Below are positions 54,463 through 58,207 of a stretch of DNA of 58,207 nt, one piece after another. The notes beneath the pieces were generated by a model. The model made no database searches. It was not told where the DNA came from and saw only the letters and a program-made list of their open reading frames with translations. Made by a program: the position numbers and the translations under genes. Numbering within the stretch: position 1 is the stretch's first letter; each line of letters begins with the position of its first letter. This stretch comes from Bacilli bacterium (GTDB lineage: Bacteria > Bacillota_I > Bacilli_A > RFN20 > CAG-826): assembly GCA_024408235.1 (NCBI GenBank), contig JAKSVF010000007.1, positions 1 to 58,207 of the forward strand, written 5' to 3'.

Positions 54463-54752
54463 CTGAAGAACTCCTCGTAAGTCATATGGTTTTCAGGTTT
54501 AAAAAGCTTTGCAAAATCGGACTCAATACCAAGTGCAAATGCAATGTTGACTAGAGAAGAAAACGCTATTTTCCCGGTTTTCTCAAATATTCTATATGAG
54601 GCATAGCTCATCATGCTTTTCACTGCAAGATCCTTTTGAGTGATACGCCTGTTCTTGCGTATAGTCCTAATCTTGTTTGCAATGCTTAATTGGACTTTCT
54701 CCGGCGAGTCCTTGCCAATGATGTCATAAAAATCTAAATGCTGTCTTTCCAT
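54459..54752 (-). CDS. hipB: HipB-like XRE antitoxin
   Basis: 97 residues from ATG 54752. TATTAT (plus 54760-54765) is 7 bases before it and no ribosome site exists, so it is probably leaderless. XRE helix-turn-helix: RKNRRITQKDLAVKSMMSYASYRIFEK, read in two parts. It would repress the operon and bind HipA. The order antitoxin-toxin and the matching direct repeats upstream support this. Confidence 0.82.
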   Translation of the reverse strand: MERQHLDFYDIIGKDSPEKVQLSIANKIRTIRKNRRITQKDLAVKSMMSYASYRIFEKTGKIAFSSLVNIAFALGIESDFAKLFKPENHMTYEEFFR

Positions 54753-54753
54753 T

Positions 54754-54810
54754 GCCAATATAATAGCAACTTATAATCAAATCTCAATTAAAATGCTAAC
54801 ATAGTAGCAA
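54754..54810 (-). promoter_or_regulatory. hipBA operator repeats
   Basis: TTGCTATTATATTGGC (plus 54754-54769) and TTGCTACTATGTTAGC (54795-54810) are direct repeats on the minus strand, 41 bases apart (about four helical turns). One overlaps the -10 box. They fit HipB operators. Confidence 0.6.
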
Positions 54811-54887
54811 TTCGTTTCATTAAAATTTGTTATGTGAATAACATTTCATTATTAAAATCTTATTTATAAATATATGATTATGCGGCA

Positions 54888-55796
54888 ATGGAATACGTAG
54901 ATCTCTTATTAGAAACATTGATAGACAGCTCAATCATCCTCGCAATCGCGTTCGTGATTAATTTTTCTTTGTCTTTCTTTGAGAGCAAAATCGCAAGGCT
55001 ATTAGAGAAGAAAAAAGGAGTGGCTCCGGTATTCGGTTCAATCGCAGGAATCATTCCACAGTGCGGCATATCAGTTGTTGGAGCGGATCTTTATAACAAA
55101 GGCCACCTCACAATCGGCACGATAATCGCCATCTTTATAGCATGTTCAGATGAAGCTATCCCTGTCTTGCTTGGAAACGTTCATGACAAGTGGTGGATGA
55201 CATTCCCATTACTTGCGATAAAGATTGTCGTTGGTATGGTCGTTGGCTTACTCGTCGACTTGATATTTAGAAAACGCAATGAACATGTTAAAGAGCATTT
55301 AGACCACTGCGAAGGCGAAGAGGAAATCCATGTCGGGTGCTGTGGCCATCATATTGAAGAAGATGAGCATGACCATGATCACCATAAAGAATCAAAACTA
55401 CATGAGCATCTCATTCACCCATTAGTCCATTCATTAAAGATATTCGCATACGTGTATGTCGTGTCATACGCATTCGGTGCTTTGATGCTCTTGATCGGAG
55501 AAGAGAACATCGCTAACTTCTTGGCTCAGGATGGCGTTGCGTATTGGTTCACCCCATTATTCTCCGCATTAGTGGGATTAATCCCTAACTGCGCCTCAAG
55601 TGTTCTTATCTCCAACCTTTATGTTGATCATATCATTCCATTTGGCGCCCTTTTAGCGGGTTTAATGGCCAATGCAGGTCTTGGAACACTAATGTTGTTC
55701 AAGCACAAAGAGAACATCAAGAATGCCTTCTTAGTCCTCGGAATCGTAATGCTAGTTGCCATTGCCTCTGGCTACGCATTTGTCTGGATTGCTTAA
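54888..55796 (+). CDS. Putative heavy-metal/manganese exporter (ArsP_2 type)
   Basis: 302 residues, two repeated five-helix halves. The paired signatures GIIPQCGISVVGADLY and GLIPNCASSVLISNLY mark the putative 10-TM exporter family. The central loop is rich in His, Cys and acidic residues (HVGCCGHHIEEDEHDHDHH), a metal-binding segment. TATGAT (54873-54878) is only 9 bases from the ATG and no ribosome site is seen, so the transcript is leaderless or nearly so. Divergent from hipB. Metal specificity unknown. Confidence 0.78.
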   Translation: MEYVDLLLETLIDSSIILAIAFVINFSLSFFESKIARLLEKKKGVAPVFGSIAGIIPQCGISVVGADLYNKGHLTIGTIIAIFIACSDEAIPVLLGNVHDKWWMTFPLLAIKIVVGMVVGLLVDLIFRKRNEHVKEHLDHCEGEEEIHVGCCGHHIEEDEHDHDHHKESKLHEHLIHPLVHSLKIFAYVYVVSYAFGALMLLIGEENIANFLAQDGVAYWFTPLFSALVGLIPNCASSVLISNLYVDHIIPFGALLAGLMANAGLGTLMLFKHKENIKNAFLVLGIVMLVAIASGYAFVWIA

Positions 55797-55802
55797 TCAT
55801 TT

Positions 55803-55828
55803 ACCGGATGTTGAAGTCCGGTTTTATT
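55803..55828 (+). terminator. Terminator of the exporter gene
   Basis: ACCGGA (55803-55808) pairs with TCCGGT (55817-55822), then TTTATTT. Confidence 0.8.
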
Positions 55829-55839
55829 TAATGTAATAA

Positions 55840-55954
55840 AAACAAGGGCATCGGAAAGCAAATTGGGATTATTTCCGACTAAGACGCTATAGAAAAAAAG
55901 ACAAGAAAGAGTAATTGTCTACAAAGAGGAGAGCCTTGCGCTCTTTTCTTTTTA
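55840..55954 (+). ncRNA. Possible small RNA
   Basis: TCGGAAA (55851-55857) pairs with TTTCCGA (55872-55878), and a terminator-like AGAGC-CTTGC-GCTCT plus T-run closes at 55954. It has no reading frame, no start codon with a ribosome site, and no convincing promoter. Weak candidate. Confidence 0.25.
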
Positions 55955-55978
55955 TGTGTGCCTTAATACAATAGACCC

Positions 55979-56137
55979 ATGCCATACAAGAAAGACAAAC
56001 CAACATGGAGAGATGAACGCCCGGTTAGAACAGGCGAAGATATCGACATGTTAAGAGAACAAAAACAAAGAAATGAGAAGAAGGGTGACCTTAAGTCTGA
56101 ATCTCCAGATTATAAAGATCACATCGATGGAGCTTAA
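55979..56137 (+). CDS. Small charged protein, 52 residues
   Basis: Frame MPYKKDKPTWRDERPVRTGE to a TAA at 56135-56137. TACAAT (55967-55972) is 6 bases upstream of the ATG, the leaderless pattern seen for other genes here. Highly hydrophilic, Lys/Arg/Asp/Glu-rich, no membrane segment. It ends 2 bases before the next ATG, which has no other ribosome site, so it probably leads that gene. No known family. Confidence 0.6.
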   Translation: MPYKKDKPTWRDERPVRTGEDIDMLREQKQRNEKKGDLKSESPDYKDHIDGA

Positions 56138-56139
56138 TA

Positions 56140-56763
56140 ATGTACGAGACTTACGAATATACAGAAAAGAAAAGGGAAAAAGAGATAAAGAGACAGCAGT
56201 TCTCCGCTAACTATTTTGGCGTTCTTTTAACCCTTGGCCTTAATATTCTTTTCTATGTGATATCAATGGTTGGCGCATACTCATTGTCATCAGGCAATTT
56301 AATGATTGCCACCTGGCCAATTGCAGGCGTGCTCCTCATAGAAATCGTTTCAGTTGGAGTGGCCGCAATACTTGAGATTTACAAGGCGAAAAGTGTGCAA
56401 AACCTCTTTAAAGCCTCGATATTTAAGTCAATTGCAAGACTAACTGGTTTTATAGTCGGTGTTGGATTCGTCGTATACGGTTCCATCGCGGCTATAGAAT
56501 TCGGAAGGACAAACGCAATTGCGGTGCTTACATCATCATATGGAGTTTTATCGATTATAGTGGGACTCCCAATGTTCATTTGGAGCATCTTCCACCTATC
56601 TGTTGTCTCATCTTCTCGAGTTGAAGACAAAACACGTTACACAAAGAAAAATGATGATGTAGTGGTAGATGCAGATGAAACTTCATCACATCAATCCAAT
56701 CGAACATCTAACTCGACTGCAGAGGCGATTGAAGTGGAAGTTCATGACATCAACGAAGCCTAA
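56140..56763 (+). CDS. Membrane protein of unknown function
   Basis: 207 residues. A basic N-terminal segment (EKKREKEIKRQQ) precedes four hydrophobic helices (FGVLLTLGLNILFYVI; MIATWPIAGVLLIEIVSV; LTGFIVGVGFVVYGSI; VLSIIVGLPMFIWSI), followed by a Ser/Asp/Thr-rich acidic tail. Starts 2 bases after the small protein, so translation is probably coupled. I do not recognise the family. Confidence 0.6.
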   Translation: MYETYEYTEKKREKEIKRQQFSANYFGVLLTLGLNILFYVISMVGAYSLSSGNLMIATWPIAGVLLIEIVSVGVAAILEIYKAKSVQNLFKASIFKSIARLTGFIVGVGFVVYGSIAAIEFGRTNAIAVLTSSYGVLSIIVGLPMFIWSIFHLSVVSSSRVEDKTRYTKKNDDVVVDADETSSHQSNRTSNSTAEAIEVEVHDINEA

Positions 56764-56782
56764 TCGTTGGTGTTTTTCTTTA

Positions 56783-56811
56783 TTGAAAATAAGTCGGTAA
56801 ACCGATATACT
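56783..56811 (+). promoter_or_regulatory. Promoter with palindromic operator for the helix-turn-helix gene
   Basis: TTGAAA (56783-56788), 17 bases, TATACT (56806-56811). The palindrome TCGGTA-AACCGA sits at 56794-56805, directly against the -10, ideal for autorepression. Confidence 0.65.
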
Positions 56812-56829
56812 TTTATTGGGGTATTAGGA

Positions 56830-57240
56830 ATGGTTTTTTCGGAATTGGCAAAATTGCATGGCCACACGTCGTATTCGATTGCGAAGGCAACGGGTTTGCC
56901 TAAAACGACAGTGGTCGATATATATTCCGGAAAACGCGCTCTGATGAATTGTTCCGGCAGGACGCTGTTGGCTTTATCAAGACTTTTCAAGATCACTATA
57001 GAGGATCTTTTGAAGATTGAACAAAAAGATGCGATGTCGTCTGTTGAGGAGCTTTTGCCTTCTTTTCTTCAAGAAAGCATCCGCAAGTACAATGAAGCTA
57101 AAACTAATAAAAAGTCGTATGCTTCCGATTATTTGATGGAAATATCAAGCAGCATAAACGTTGCTGAAGTTGAGGGTTTGATTACTCATGAGTGCGCTAC
57201 AGCGTTAAGAAGGGGGTATCTAGGTTATTCGGAGGAATAA
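56830..57240 (+). CDS. XRE-type regulator, antitoxin-like
   Basis: 136 residues from ATG 56830, chosen because the transcript from the promoter above starts near 56818. The helix-turn-helix is FSELAKLHGHTSYSIAKATG then LPKTTVVDIYSGKR. The C-terminal half is helical and unassigned. The following gene resembles the N-terminus of a HipA-like kinase, so this was probably the antitoxin of such a pair. Ribosome site GGGG is weak. Confidence 0.65.
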   Translation: MVFSELAKLHGHTSYSIAKATGLPKTTVVDIYSGKRALMNCSGRTLLALSRLFKITIEDLLKIEQKDAMSSVEELLPSFLQESIRKYNEAKTNKKSYASDYLMEISSSINVAEVEGLITHECATALRRGYLGYSEE

Positions 57241-57242
57241 AT

Positions 57243-57434
57243 ATGATCGACCTAACAAACATGCCGCAAAAGAAAAAATCTTATGGCGGCGCCAATGGAA
57301 GCAAGATTTCCGTCGTATACAATGGCGAGGTGTACATGGTCAAGCTTCCTGTTCACTCAACAGCAATAATACAAATAAAAGTATATCTTATAGCATATAA
57401 TTTAATCGCATTGATTAGAGATTATATGGTTTAG
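57243..57434 (+). pseudogene. Truncated, frameshifted HipA-like kinase remnant
   Basis: GGAGG ribosome site and start MIDLTNMPQKKKSYGGANGS match the opening of HipA-like kinases of Firmicutes. After VKLPVHSTA the frame becomes meaningless; in the -1 frame it continues as NNTNKSISYSI, consistent with loss of one A near 57365. The kinase body is missing. The upstream regulator remains with its promoter, so the toxin has been inactivated. Confidence 0.6.
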
Positions 57435-57442
57435 GATATAGT

Positions 57443-58066
57443 TTAGATACCTAGCTTATCCTCAATATCTTTCATGAGGTGTTTCAACTGTACCTTATCG
57501 ATGCCATCCTCATCGTTGTTGACGAAGACAAAGTCTGTTTTATATTTACCAGGTTCAACATATGTTAAATGCATAGGTCTAACCGTCTTTAGATATTGGT
57601 TAACGACGCTTTCAGGAGTGCGGCCACGTTCTTTGCAGTCTCTCATCAAGCGTCTAGTGAATCTGATGTCGCTATCCGCGTCAACGAATATCGAATAATC
57701 GAAATATTGCTTAAAGTGTGGAATGGTGAACACCAATATGCCATCCACCAACACAATCTCTTTAGGCTCAAATCTCAATGTCTCTTCGGCTCTATTATGC
57801 TGAGAATAATCGTATTGAGGCAAATCAACGGTCTCACCTGCCTTAATCTTAATGAGATGTTCAATGAACAAATCCTCATCTAAAGATTCTGGTGAGTCGT
57901 AGTTGATCTTGCATCTCTCTTCAAACGGAATGGATGTGTTGTCCTTATAGTAGTAGTCGTAGCTTATTTTTCCGATTCTATCCTCACCGAAAATGCTTAT
58001 TAACTTATCTGTTATATAAGTCTTGCCGGAGCCAGAACCTCCGCCAACTGCTATAAGAATGGCCAT
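57443..58066 (-). CDS. udk: Uridine kinase
   Basis: 207 residues; GAGGAA before ATG 58066. Walker A GGGSGSGKT, KISYDYYYKD, YDSPESLDEDLFIEHL and the VLVDGILVF block are standard for Udk, as is DIRFTRRLMRDCKERGR. It phosphorylates uridine and cytidine with ATP or GTP in pyrimidine salvage. Convergent with the HipA-like remnant, with only 8 bases between. Confidence 0.92.
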   Translation of the reverse strand: MAILIAVGGGSGSGKTYITDKLISIFGEDRIGKISYDYYYKDNTSIPFEERCKINYDSPESLDEDLFIEHLIKIKAGETVDLPQYDYSQHNRAEETLRFEPKEIVLVDGILVFTIPHFKQYFDYSIFVDADSDIRFTRRLMRDCKERGRTPESVVNQYLKTVRPMHLTYVEPGKYKTDFVFVNNDEDGIDKVQLKHLMKDIEDKLGI

Positions 58067-58153
58067 ATATATGTTCCTCGGTGAGAAATAATATCATATT
58101 TGATAAGTTTTAACTTGCATAAAAAGGAACCTTGAGTAAAATATCAGTTGCCT

Positions 58154-58207
58154 TGGGGTATAGCCAAGCGGTAAGGCAACGGACTCTGAATCCGTCATTT
58201 CACTGGT
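58154..58207 (+). tRNA. tRNA-Gln (CTG anticodon), cut by the window end
   Basis: TGGGGTATAGCCAAGCGGTA begins a tRNA-Gln; the anticodon stem ACGGA/TCCGT encloses loop CTCTGAA, giving CTG. The T arm is only partly present. Promoter TTGCAT (58115-58120), 16 bases, TAAAAT (58137-58142). Confidence 0.9.

Overview
The window comes from a low-G+C Gram-positive bacterium, probably an uncultured gut lineage of Bacilli (Erysipelotrichia or RF39-like). The evidence is indirect: many lipoproteins with short Ser/Thr-rich linkers, Rex, CsoR/CopA, a T-box leader, standard-code stop codons including TGA, and strong AGGAGG ribosome sites. Several genes instead start exactly 6-8 bases after a -10 box with no ribosome site, so leaderless mRNAs seem common. 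No ribosomal or phylogenetic marker gene is present, so the placement is an inference.

Layout. 1-1360: AT-rich accessory block with an MntA/HepT toxin-antitoxin pair and a SWIM zinc-finger protein. 1.5-3.6 kb: MarR-regulated operon of flavoproteins and a cyclophilin-like lipoprotein. 3.9-9.5 kb: two ATPase-permease ABC exporters and a membrane protein. 9.5-15.2 kb: carbohydrate-binding surface lipoprotein, D-2-hydroxyacid dehydrogenase, PAP2 phosphatase, COG0523 metallochaperone GTPase. 15.3-18.1 kb: csoR-copA copper operon in which CopA carries a C-terminal CopZ-like domain with its own ribosome site. 18.2-26.5 kb: rex, an RNA methyltransferase, NUDIX, tRNA-His, a secreted nuclease, flavin reductase, and a large surface protein with Ig-like repeats inside a VanZ domain.

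26.6-32.1 kb: arginine operon. A T-box leader (apparent CGC Arg specifier) precedes an amino-acid ABC transporter with a seemingly circularly permuted binding protein, then argG and argH. 32.1-44.2 kb: nitrogen island (asnB, Amt-PII fusion, degenerate short GlnA, ANTAR regulator, gltB, gltD) bracketed by two apparently identical 299-bp direct repeats. Each repeat encodes a 23-residue hydrophobic peptide and a convergent antisense RNA, as in type I toxin-antitoxin loci. The glnA and amt leaders each hold an A-N-N-G-N-N hexaloop hairpin that overlaps an intrinsic terminator, which fits control by the ANTAR protein encoded in the same island.

44.3-58.2 kb: AT-rich AAA/DUF4143 ATPase, a broken XRE gene, SDR, YdjG/YdjI-like envelope-stress proteins, a cation/proton antiporter behind a fluoride riboswitch, Fic with repeat operators, Mrp, HipBA, a metal exporter, a decayed HipA-like module, uridine kinase, and the start of tRNA-Gln. 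The main biological themes are copper and fluoride resistance, nitrogen and arginine supply under RNA-based control, and many intact or decayed toxin-antitoxin modules.
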